From Nitrososphaeria archaeon (lineage in GTDB: Archaea > Thermoproteota > Nitrososphaeria > Nitrososphaerales > Nitrososphaeraceae), in contig JAJPIN010000057.1 in the NCBI GenBank assembly GCA_021324715.1, positions 1 to 13,498 of the forward strand: a stretch of DNA of 13,498 nt. Direction: 5' to 3'. The position numbers were made by a program, and so were the translations under genes. Under the pieces are notes generated by a model that saw only the letters and a program-made list of their open reading frames with translations, had not been told where the DNA came from and made no database searches. Positions 6,333 to 13,469 of the stretch are shown here, piece by piece; the first letter of the stretch is position 1; every line of letters starts with the position of its first letter.

Positions 6333-6929
6333 ATGGAGACAATAAATATGATTAACGATCTAGGAAATGTCAATAAACTAGAAAATAGTTGTATAAAGAA
6401 TGGAATTAGTGTAAGTCTTATACCAATAGTGTTGCTATCACTATCAACAATTGTGGGAATCTTGATATCAGTTCTAAGCTTTCCAACTGCAGCTTATGCC
6501 TCGCAGGTTGAAATGATATATTCTAAGGACGTTGCGTGGTACGATAAAGCACTCGCGGTAAATCAAAACAATGTTCCCGCACTCGTCCAAAAGGGCACCG
6601 AACTTGTCAACGATGGTAAGGCTCAGCAAGCAATAGTATGGCTTAATAAGGCTCTGAAAATTGATTCAACAAATCTAATGGCGTTAGTAAGCATGGGAGG
6701 TGCACTGAAAAACCTGGGGCAATATCAAGATGCAATTGTGATGTATAATAGAGTACTTGCGATAGATCCAAGCGATTTGTATGCTATAGGCGGTAAAGTA
6801 GATTCATTATATGCTTCAGGTAAACTTCAACAGGCTGGCGCATCGGTTGAGAAAGAACTTCGAACAGATCCTAGCCATGGAAACACTCTTCAGATCGAAG
6901 ATATAGTAGAACAGTCCTTAAATAGATAA
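6333..6929 (+). CDS. Exported or membrane-anchored TPR-repeat protein
   Basis: The 198-residue product from ATG 6333 has an N-terminal polar stretch, a hydrophobic helix at about residues 25-50 (ISVSLIPIVLLSLSTIVGILISVLSF) and a possible cleavage site after TAAYA (about residue 56). The exported part is made of tetratricopeptide repeats: a half repeat WYDKALAVNQNN (69-80), then units at about 81-114, 115-148 and 149-182, each with the A-x-x-x-Y/L-x-K/R-x-L-x-I/L-D-P pattern (ALKIDSTN, VLAIDPSD, ELRTDPSH). TPRs bind partner proteins; no enzyme motif is present. A TTG at 6312 lies inside the upstream gene and is unlikely as a start. The gene follows the 54-residue YHS/TRASH-like gene by 10 nt, suggesting one operon, and its stop converges with the next minus-strand gene 30 bp away. 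Confidence 0.85.
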   Translation: METINMINDLGNVNKLENSCIKNGISVSLIPIVLLSLSTIVGILISVLSFPTAAYASQVEMIYSKDVAWYDKALAVNQNNVPALVQKGTELVNDGKAQQAIVWLNKALKIDSTNLMALVSMGGALKNLGQYQDAIVMYNRVLAIDPSDLYAIGGKVDSLYASGKLQQAGASVEKELRTDPSHGNTLQIEDIVEQSLNR

Positions 6930-6959
6930 ACGATTGATTCAGGCTAGTTGGGAGTTACG

Positions 6960-7217
6960 CTACAAGATATGCTCTACAGCCTTCTGAACATCTCCGGCAT
7001 CTATCACATCTCCTTCAATCATAGCCTCTAGTAACCTTAACACTATCAATTCTCCTGTTGCACCAGCTATTGTTTGCGGTATTACAACACAAACATCGTC
7101 CACAATTACAGTAACTTCATCATCAGCTGCTCCGCTCCAATCTTTGGGGATACTAATGTAAAGATTGTCATTATCTGCTTTTTCGTGGGGATTTTGGTAT
7201 AAGATTTTAGCCAACAC
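6960..7217 (-). CDS. Conserved-looking 85-residue hypothetical protein
   Basis: It is cytoplasmic in character: no signal peptide, acidic, with mixed strands (LYISIPKDW, EVTVIVDDVCVVIP) followed by a helix (GATGELIVLRLLEAMIEGDVI) and a C-terminal helix (AGDVQKAVEHIL). I do not recognise the family. The start is GTG 7215-7217; no in-frame ATG exists nearby. A TATA-like GCATTTAAGG (7236-7245) sits about 23 bp upstream, supporting a leaderless GTG start. Codon pattern and continuous amphipathic structure argue for a real gene. Neighbouring genes give no clue to function. Confidence 0.7.
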   Translation of the reverse strand: MLAKILYQNPHEKADNDNLYISIPKDWSGAADDEVTVIVDDVCVVIPQTIAGATGELIVLRLLEAMIEGDVIDAGDVQKAVEHIL

Positions 7218-7235
7218 AAAGATTCTACTATGGTA

Positions 7236-7245
7236 CCTTAAATGC
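7236..7245 (-). promoter_or_regulatory. TATA box supporting the GTG start of the 85-residue gene
   Basis: On the minus strand GCATTTAAGG is centred about 23 bp upstream of GTG 7215-7217. Confidence 0.45.
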
Positions 7246-7343
7246 TTGCTGTCTGAACTTAGGGTTATTGTATCATGGTAGTGCTAACTTGTCAATTAAC
7301 CGTGGGAATAAAGTTTCAAAGAATAAACTACACTCACTAAAAA

Positions 7344-7421
7344 GGAAACCAAGCCCATTTCGATTGCAATTTCTGAAAAAGTTTCCAGTTCAACCAGAAT
7401 TGTACGGAAACTGCAATCGAA
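7344..7421 (-). ncRNA. Candidate structured leader or small RNA
   Basis: On the minus strand TTCGATTGCA (7421-7412) pairs perfectly with TGCAATCGAA (7368-7359). Inside it AGTTTCC (7412-7406) pairs with GGAAACT (7386-7380). The same GGAAAC can instead pair with GGTTTCC at 7350-7344, giving two mutually exclusive folds. A TATA-like CGTATATATCC (7452-7442) places a predicted transcription start within a base or two of the outer arm. Right after the hairpin comes an ATG (7358-7356) for a 20-residue hydrophobic peptide (MGLVSFLVSVVYSLKLYSHG). All of this is pattern evidence only; it could equally be a DNA operator. Confidence 0.3.
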
Positions 7422-7532
7422 TTACGACCGACCTTTAATTGGATATATACGTATATTCAGTTTTTAGAATATCCAAGATTTTTAAATTTCATACCAATTG
7501 GGAATGATTAATTATCGCAAGTTTGAATAAGG

Positions 7533-7541
7533 CTTTTATAT
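7533..7541 (+). promoter_or_regulatory. TATA box of the 49-residue membrane protein gene
   Basis: CTTTTATAT is centred 26 bp before ATG 7564, the textbook archaeal distance. Confidence 0.6.
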
Positions 7542-7563
7542 CGCCTCTATATTTTTTTGAACA

Positions 7564-7713
7564 ATGAGGCATCAACGAAGAGTGGGTGAATTAATTACGA
7601 TCTGTAGTGGAATAGCAATGGCAGTCGGAGGAGTATTTGTGAATGTGCCACCAGTTGCTTATAGTGGCCTCTGCATCATGGGTCTTGGAGTTATTTCTGT
7701 ATTCTGGAGATAA
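7564..7713 (+). CDS. 49-residue two-helix membrane protein
   Basis: The short frame starts MRHQRRVGEL, giving a positively charged N-terminus that should stay in the cytoplasm. Two hydrophobic helices follow, at about residues 9-27 (ELITICSGIAMAVGGVFV) and 32-48 (AYSGLCIMGLGVISVFW), joined by NVPP, with a final Arg. Glycines in both helices suit a tight helical hairpin. It is too small for family recognition. The TATA box exactly 26 bp upstream, a clean ATG and TAA, and strongly membrane-like composition support a real leaderless gene. Its stop converges on the coiled-coil gene 23 bp away. Confidence 0.7.
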   Translation: MRHQRRVGELITICSGIAMAVGGVFVNVPPVAYSGLCIMGLGVISVFWR

Positions 7714-7736
7714 TGTGCATTCCCCCAAGGGTTAAG

Positions 7737-9014
7737 TCATTGCGCAATTGAATATTTTGTATTCGTTATTTCTGAAACCTTATCTTCGATCTTCTTTTTC
7801 AATCCATTCGTTGCTGATTCAAGTTCTTTGATAGTTTCTTTTGTTTCTTGAGTCTTCGTAATATTTTCTAGTCGATTTTTTTCATACATCTCTGTCGTCA
7901 TTTTTAAATCATTGAGACGTTTTATATTTTTGAAGCTAGTTGACGATTCTAATAAGATCAATTCTTCTTTTAGATCTTTTAAGTTTGAAGATAACGAAGG
8001 TAGAGAGTTGACAATTTCTTCTATTTGATGGGTTGTTTTTTCAGGATCCTTGATTTTAATACTCTTCTCAATTATATTTCTTTTAAGTTCATTGAATAAC
8101 TTCAAGTATTCAGAATTATCATTAAAAATTTCAAGGGGATCATTTAGTAAATTAGCAAGCCTTCCCTGAGTTTCCTTAGAGGCTTCGTATGAAAACTTTG
8201 TTATTGGGCGAGATAAATTAGAAACCCTGTTTATCATATTCTTTTCTAGTATTCCAATTTCATCCTTTTTGTTATTTATCTTCTCCAGGAAATTTAATCC
8301 GTTTAGAAATTCTTCAGATTTTTGAAAGTCTTCGTATTTTCTATTGGCTGCTTCAATATTTTTGTCAATTGTTTGAAGTTCTTGGGCTATTTCTGCCAGT
8401 CTATTTTGTTTGTCCTTTTTTTCTTTTAGTTTTTCATTTAGCAAAATTAAATCATCTCTGCAAGTTATGCAATTGTTAATTTGACTTTCTTTGACAGACA
8501 ACACTTTAGTTACCTCTTTTAGTAAGGATGAGATTTTGTCAAATTCACTTTTCAATTTATTTATTTGTTTCCTCATGAATTCATTAAGGATTCTATTATG
8601 GGAATCGCCGACTTGACCGAATCTATTTACAAGCAGTTCCAAGTTATTCTTGAACTTAACTGCATCTTCGTAGTTTTTGATTTCTGAGGATTCTATAAAT
8701 GATTCCTTCTTGATGCTTGATATCAATATATTTTTTGAGGTGTTAATTAATGGTTCAAACTGTGGATTTTCAACTTTTATTTCTTGTTCCTCAAGTTCCT
8801 TCGCGCTATCTCTAAGACGATTAAGACAATCTAATACCGATGTTCTTATAGGTTCAAGATCATTTTTCAAATCCTTTTCAAGAATTTTTTTTTCATTTTC
8901 TATTATGTGCAATAATTCACTATCTGTGACGGATTGATAAAAATCAGAATTGCTTTTTTTATCTAGAAAAAAATCAGACGTCTTTTTTTTAAGGAAGCCA
9001 AAGCCCGGCGACAA
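7737..9014 (-). CDS. Long coiled-coil protein with central CxxC, no ATPase domain
   Basis: The 425-residue product is rich in Lys, Glu, Leu, Asn and Ile, with heptad-like stretches at about residues 32-82, 112-180, 186-260 and 345-415. Cys182-Ile-Thr-Cys185 lies between two long helices, as the zinc-hook CxxC does in Rad50/SbcC, but the flanking proline of a typical CPxC hook is absent. There is no Walker A or B, no signature motif and no signal peptide, so it is not itself an SMC or Rad50 ATPase. The N-terminus (SPGFGFLKKKTSDFFLDKK) is basic. The only workable start is TTG 9012-9014, with an in-frame stop four codons upstream; a TATA-like GGTTTTTTAG lies 28 bp before it. Likely a structural or bridging cytoplasmic protein; function unknown. 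Confidence 0.8.
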   Translation of the reverse strand: MSPGFGFLKKKTSDFFLDKKSNSDFYQSVTDSELLHIIENEKKILEKDLKNDLEPIRTSVLDCLNRLRDSAKELEEQEIKVENPQFEPLINTSKNILISSIKKESFIESSEIKNYEDAVKFKNNLELLVNRFGQVGDSHNRILNEFMRKQINKLKSEFDKISSLLKEVTKVLSVKESQINNCITCRDDLILLNEKLKEKKDKQNRLAEIAQELQTIDKNIEAANRKYEDFQKSEEFLNGLNFLEKINNKKDEIGILEKNMINRVSNLSRPITKFSYEASKETQGRLANLLNDPLEIFNDNSEYLKLFNELKRNIIEKSIKIKDPEKTTHQIEEIVNSLPSLSSNLKDLKEELILLESSTSFKNIKRLNDLKMTTEMYEKNRLENITKTQETKETIKELESATNGLKKKIEDKVSEITNTKYSIAQ

Positions 9015-9314
9015 TAGACTATTTTACCATCACATTACTAAAAAACCTAATCAAATTTGTCTTCGAGGTTCCCAAGTGATTATCTTGCTCAATTCATGAA
9101 TATTTTCAAAATTAAACTCACAAATAATGCATGAATGACATTAATTCATTAAAAAAGTAAAAAAACCTTTAAATTGGATAAGTATTTTTGGTCTATTTCT
9201 TTATGTCTTCAATCCATCAAACTTTCGAGCACCAATGACAAAAATCCATCACATTTTTCCATATTTAGGATTCCATAGTTTTTATTAGCAAGCAGTTTAA
9301 TATTATCTTGAAAT
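9015..9314. other. Spacer between divergent genes, no gene seen
   Basis: It holds the TATA box of the coiled-coil gene and a plus-strand TATA-like CTTTAAATTGG (9167-9177). The latter could give a transcript with a leader of about 120 nt for the gene at 9315. A small imperfect palindrome ATGAAT/ATTCAT (9132-9150) is also present. Frames here are short or antisense to the next gene. Confidence 0.45.
9038..9047 (-). promoter_or_regulatory. TATA-like box of the coiled-coil gene
   Basis: GGTTTTTTAG on the minus strand is centred about 28 bp upstream of TTG 9012-9014, in favour of this unusual start codon. Confidence 0.4.
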
Positions 9315-9740
9315 ATGTATGGTATAGGAAACCTTTCATTTGCTTCTGCAGTATTTACTGTCGGCATTATTGGGTTTGCTAGCATAATAATTTTAACAGT
9401 TTTTGCAGAACCCAAAGTTGATATCTCTCCTACTCAGGGTCCTGCATGTCCAGGATTCAACATTGTAATAAATGCAAATGGATTCAAGCCAAACAGCACT
9501 GTTGCCGTAAAATTTGTAGGGTCTGATAGTAAAATACCACTATACACTTCCTTTGATACAAATAGTACGGGAGGATTTAATGATGTAACCTTTGCTGATG
9601 ATCTTAAAGCAGATCATTATAAACTGTATTTTGGTGATGATGCCAATAACGACGGAATATTCGATATAGGCACTAAACGGGTATATGCTAACGTAACTGT
9701 AATTGAGAACGCAACATCACAACAATGCGAAGGGGACTAA
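9315..9740 (+). CDS. Exported Ig-like protein with dockerin-type calcium loop
   Basis: The product has 141 residues. Residues 8-31 are a hydrophobic signal segment (SFASAVFTVGIIGFASIIILTVFA before EPK). The mature part starts VDISPTQGPACPG and continues FNIVINANGFKPNSTVAVKFVG and STGGFNDVTFADDLKADHYKLYF, the pattern of IPT/TIG-like domains in which GF-P-N-S-V-V begins a beta-sandwich. Residues 109-117, DANNDGIFD, fit the DxNxDGxxD calcium loop seen in dockerins and EF-hand-like repeats. Cys45 and Cys138 could bridge the two ends. An in-frame stop lies one codon upstream of the ATG, which fixes the start. TATA-like TTTATTAG (9281-9288) lies about 31 bp upstream. Probably a calcium-stabilised surface protein; the role is unknown. 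Confidence 0.8.
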   Translation: MYGIGNLSFASAVFTVGIIGFASIIILTVFAEPKVDISPTQGPACPGFNIVINANGFKPNSTVAVKFVGSDSKIPLYTSFDTNSTGGFNDVTFADDLKADHYKLYFGDDANNDGIFDIGTKRVYANVTVIENATSQQCEGD

Positions 9741-9830
9741 ATATTTTGAAGCTTGCTAGCTAAGTCAGTATTCACTCTAAGTCCAAGGGTATTAATCTAT
9801 GGATGACTCGCTATAACATGATTCAAACTC

Positions 9831-9851
9831 ATAATAATAATAATAATAATT
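9831..9851. repeat. (ATA)n trinucleotide repeat
   Basis: About seven uninterrupted ATA/TAA units lie between the stop codons of the Ig-like gene and smc. Read on the minus strand the tract is T-rich and directly follows the smc stop, so it may help terminate smc transcription. Confidence 0.7.
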
Positions 9852-9855
9852 TACC

Positions 9856-12800
9856 TTATTGTGACGTTTTAATCTGCGCTAGAGGAACATTCTCTGGATT
9901 ATTATAGTGAACGATTTGGGATTGTCCCGATTTTGGATAAATGCCAAATATTTGAGTCGCTTTTGCCACTGTAGTATCCTTTAACGTTACCATCAATATT
10001 TGACTTCCACCCGATCTTTCTACCATGACTTTTGAGAGTCTTTCGGTGTTTTGGGCATCAAGGTGGGCATCAACCTCATCCATGAGGTAAAACGGTGATG
10101 GTTTTAGAGACTGCAGTGCTAACAAAAAGACTGTCGCTGCCATCGTCTTTTCTCCGCCAGATAAAGCGGTTGACTCCCTGGGGGGTTTTCCCTGAAATTG
10201 GACAAGGTATGATAGTCCTCCTGAAAATATATCTTCATTTTCAATTTGAAGATATGCTGAACCTCCTGCTATCTCGGTAAAGGTTTTTCTAATGTCATCA
10301 TCTACTTTTTTGAACGCATCCATAAATACGTCCCTTTTTTCCTTATCTATTTCATTGATAAACAAAACGATGGAATTCCTCTCATTCTCAAGATAATTCT
10401 TTCTGGTAGACATGTCCCGGTATCCGTCTATCACCTGGACATAAGTTTCATGAGCACGTAGGTTTAACCTTGTCTTTAGCTCATCATTCTCTTTCGTTAA
10501 TTCTGATATGAGTATATCAACCTCAAAAATTTCATCCTCCAAAGGTTCCTTGAATCCCAGCCACATTAAATCATTCATTGCTTGGGTTTCTTGTGCCATA
10601 AAATTAGAAATGTCCTTCCTGATCGCAATTGATTCTTTTTCTATTCCGTTTATTTCTCTATACAGATGTCTTTCCTTCTCATCTAGTGTCTTAATCTGCT
10701 TTTCATAGTTCTGTAATATTGAATAAGAATCGCCCGATATATCAATTATTTTTTGCTCTTCCTCGCGTAAACCTATCAACTCCCTTTCAAATTGTTCTAA
10801 TTTCACACTTGCGACATCATACTGGTCCGTTTTTTCCGTCTGTTCTAGTTTAAGGTATTCTTTTTCTGAGAATATTTCATTCTTTCTTTCAACTGCAGTA
10901 GTTATCCCTTTTTCAATCGAGGCAGAAGATGTAATAAATTCTCTGAGTTCAATCTCGCAGTTTTCAATGTTTTTTAAAATTTCACTTTTCTTGTATGTCA
11001 GGTCTGACAATTCATTATCAATATTGTCGTCGAGTAAGTATTGAATATTTTTTGAAATTTTTGTTAGGGAACAGGAAATTATGCTATCTCTTTTCTTATT
11101 TTTGGTCAATTCTGCGTCAATGTCTGTAATTTCTTCAGCCATGGTTCTGTTTGTATCTTCAAGTTTTTCAATTTCAGTTTTTATACTAACAGTAACTTCA
11201 TTCAAATGATTAATACTAATACTGTTCTCAGAAACAAGTTTTTCTAATTCTTTAATGTGTAATTCTTTATTTGCAATATTCTTATTAATCAGCTCTAAAT
11301 CCGTCCTCCTGCTCTCCAAATATGTTGATAAAATTTTGGAACTTTTTAACAACGAAGTAATCGAGTCGCTTAGAATTATTTCACGGGTAAGATCTGACAT
11401 TTTAGAGCCAAAATCCAACGAAATAGCGCTTGCATGTGGCTCAAATAGCTCCCCTGCTATAGTTACGCATCTATATCCAAGTTTGGCTAAATCATATGCT
11501 GCCTTGGAATTCCTTACAACTAATACGTTTCTAAATATAAAATCAACCAGATCAGGAACACTTGATTGTACCAAATCTGCAAGGTTCCCAATGAAATCAT
11601 AATCAGTCAATGCGACGCGTTTTTCGTCACGTGATTTCAACATCTCTAATGAAATTATTTTGAAGTGTGGAAGATTTTTTTCCTTGATATAAGTTGCAAT
11701 ACGAATCATTTCCTTTACAGATGGAACAATACAACATTTCATCCAATTCTTACCAACTGCAAAAACTGCTTTTTTATACACCTCATCATATCGTATTAGC
11801 TCTCTTACGATTCCGATAATCTTAAAATCGTGCGAGTGTTTGATCAGATCAGCGATTGCAAAATCCTCATTTGATAACTCGAGTGCCATAGAATATTTTT
11901 CTTCATATGGCATTGCAAATTTTTGTACTTTGGTTACAGTATCTTTATGCAGGTCAATTTCATTGCTATAAATTTTACTCTTGTTTTTTAAATCATTGAG
12001 GAGTTTCTTTTCAGTATCTAACTGTGAGTAACACGGTTGCATTGAAGTATTATTTAGATTTTCTTCTTTCTCACTCAAAGATTTCCTCATAACATTGATT
12101 GTTAGGTTATTTTTGTCTCTGTTATTTACGTATAATTTTTTCTTTTCTTCCATTCTTGCCACGAGTATATTAACACGGCTATTAATTTCGACTAACCTTG
12201 ATTTCTTCCTGAAAAAGATTTCCCTTAATTTTTTATTTCTATCTGCATGGAGTGATATTTCATCAATACGTATGTTTAGGGCTCCTAAATTATTTTTCAA
12301 TTCTACAAGGCGGGATCTTTTTTCATCAATGATAGAGTTTTTGTCAAGTAGTGATTTCGAGGAATTTTCAATTTCTAATTCAATTTTTTTGTTTTCTGAT
12401 TCAATGAAGGTGAACCGTTCTTCAATTGATGACAATCGTAATTTCGCCTCCTTGATTACTGCCTTCTCCCTCTCAATCTGGTAAATGATGTTTGTCAATT
12501 TTGTATCCATTTGTGCTTTGGACTTGTTTGATGTATCAACTTGACTCATGAAACTTGATTTTTCTTGCTCGATTTTTTCTATCTCTTTTCTTAACTCGTC
12601 ACGATTTTTTGAAAATGTACCAAGGTTAGTATCATTTCTACTTAAGAATTTATTGCGGCTATCAAGCTCCTCTTTTAAACCCTTAATCTTATTTGAGTAT
12701 TTAATCGCCTTAAATTTCTTTAATTGAGATTCAATGAATGCGTATCTTAGTTGATCATTTCTCTCAGATTCAAGTTCGTTTATTCGTTTCTTAATTTCAT

Positions 12801-13404
12801 CCATTCTGGCGAGAGATACTTCTAATCGCCGGTCAGATTCTTCAAGTTGCTTCATTGATTCGTTCTTCTTGTCGTCGAAGTACGAAAGTCCGACAATATC
12901 CTCAATAATCTTTCTTCTCTCTTCGGAATTTAATTCAGAAATTCTTGTTATCATGCCTTGTTGTACAATGTTAAGTTTGTTTGGGACTGCTACCATGATT
13001 TCTAGTAATTCTAGGATAGTGTTCTTTGATACTTTCTTACCGTTAAGATAGTACTGGCTTTCTCCAGTTTGTCCCTCCATTTCTCGACTCATGGATACAT
13101 TATCATTGTCAATTGGAATTCCCCTGTCAGAATTATCGAATGTAACATTCACCCGTACCAACCGGTGTGATGAATTCTCACTATCATGGAACAGTGATTG
13201 AAATTTGTCAACACGTAGTAATTTAGGACTGTTTTCTCCTAGTGCAAACATAATTGCATCCAGTATGTTGCTTTTGCCAGAACCATTAGGTCCCGTAACT
13301 GCAATTAGTCCATTGTTTAAATTAAGCACGGTGTTCTTGAAGCCAAATGACTTGAATCCGTAAATTTCAAGTTTCTTTATATAAACCAAGTATCCTAATA
13401 CCAA
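9856..13404 (-). CDS. smc: SMC chromosome-segregation ATPase
   Basis: This 1182-residue protein is a full-length SMC, the ATP-driven ring protein that compacts and segregates chromosomes, normally with ScpA and ScpB (neither is in the window). The N-terminal head has the YIKKLEIYGFKSFG opening, Walker A GPNGSGKSN (38-46) and Q-loop NIVQQG (about 148). Coiled coil runs from about 170 to 505. The hinge spans about 510-670. A second coil reaches about 1010. The C-terminal head has the signature LSGGEKTMAA (1081-1090), Walker B PFYLMDE with Glu1110, and the D-loop VDAHLD. Both heads look intact, so the ATPase should be active. The hinge lacks the usual glycine cluster near 655-668. The start is TTG 13402-13404, or TTG 13387-13389, giving MVYIKKLEIYGF and five fewer residues; the second fits family N-termini better, while the first fits the TATA spacing. 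Confidence 0.95.
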   Translation of the reverse strand: MVLGYLVYIKKLEIYGFKSFGFKNTVLNLNNGLIAVTGPNGSGKSNILDAIMFALGENSPKLLRVDKFQSLFHDSENSSHRLVRVNVTFDNSDRGIPIDNDNVSMSREMEGQTGESQYYLNGKKVSKNTILELLEIMVAVPNKLNIVQQGMITRISELNSEERRKIIEDIVGLSYFDDKKNESMKQLEESDRRLEVSLARMDEIKKRINELESERNDQLRYAFIESQLKKFKAIKYSNKIKGLKEELDSRNKFLSRNDTNLGTFSKNRDELRKEIEKIEQEKSSFMSQVDTSNKSKAQMDTKLTNIIYQIEREKAVIKEAKLRLSSIEERFTFIESENKKIELEIENSSKSLLDKNSIIDEKRSRLVELKNNLGALNIRIDEISLHADRNKKLREIFFRKKSRLVEINSRVNILVARMEEKKKLYVNNRDKNNLTINVMRKSLSEKEENLNNTSMQPCYSQLDTEKKLLNDLKNKSKIYSNEIDLHKDTVTKVQKFAMPYEEKYSMALELSNEDFAIADLIKHSHDFKIIGIVRELIRYDEVYKKAVFAVGKNWMKCCIVPSVKEMIRIATYIKEKNLPHFKIISLEMLKSRDEKRVALTDYDFIGNLADLVQSSVPDLVDFIFRNVLVVRNSKAAYDLAKLGYRCVTIAGELFEPHASAISLDFGSKMSDLTREIILSDSITSLLKSSKILSTYLESRRTDLELINKNIANKELHIKELEKLVSENSISINHLNEVTVSIKTEIEKLEDTNRTMAEEITDIDAELTKNKKRDSIISCSLTKISKNIQYLLDDNIDNELSDLTYKKSEILKNIENCEIELREFITSSASIEKGITTAVERKNEIFSEKEYLKLEQTEKTDQYDVASVKLEQFERELIGLREEEQKIIDISGDSYSILQNYEKQIKTLDEKERHLYREINGIEKESIAIRKDISNFMAQETQAMNDLMWLGFKEPLEDEIFEVDILISELTKENDELKTRLNLRAHETYVQVIDGYRDMSTRKNYLENERNSIVLFINEIDKEKRDVFMDAFKKVDDDIRKTFTEIAGGSAYLQIENEDIFSGGLSYLVQFQGKPPRESTALSGGEKTMAATVFLLALQSLKPSPFYLMDEVDAHLDAQNTERLSKVMVERSGGSQILMVTLKDTTVAKATQIFGIYPKSGQSQIVHYNNPENVPLAQIKTSQ

Positions 13405-13418
13405 ATTCTCATGGTTGT

Positions 13419-13435
13419 AAATATATTCTATATGA
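13419..13435 (-). promoter_or_regulatory. TATA region of smc
   Basis: The minus strand reads TCATATAGAATATATTT. The ATATAG part is centred about 27 bp before TTG 13404 and about 42 bp before TTG 13389, so it suits a leaderless mRNA from the first start or a short leader before the second. Confidence 0.4.
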
Positions 13436-13458
13436 CAAAATAATTAAATCTAAATTGA

Positions 13459-13469
13459 TATTTTTATAG
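13459..13469 (+). promoter_or_regulatory. TATA box of a divergent gene at the right edge
   Basis: TATTTTTATAG on the plus strand would start a transcript near 13488-13492. A GTG at 13486-13488 opens a frame to the window end (four codons visible), but the true start may lie beyond the edge. Confidence 0.35.

Larger units (their letters stand above)
7218..7563. other. Divergent spacer with nested inverted repeat and palindromes
   Basis: It lies between the leaderless minus-strand gene ending its promoter at 7245 and the plus-strand gene starting at 7564. It holds a nested inverted repeat (7359-7421), a perfect 12-bp palindrome ATATACGTATAT (7445-7456), a further GGATAT/ATATCC pair (7441-7446, 7469-7474), and a 20-codon minus-strand frame (7296-7358) immediately after the hairpin. 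No longer gene was found. Confidence 0.5.

Noticed and set aside
9209..9415. 68-codon minus-strand frame
   Set aside because: It lies antisense to the signal peptide of the Ig-like gene and has no promoter; a shadow frame.
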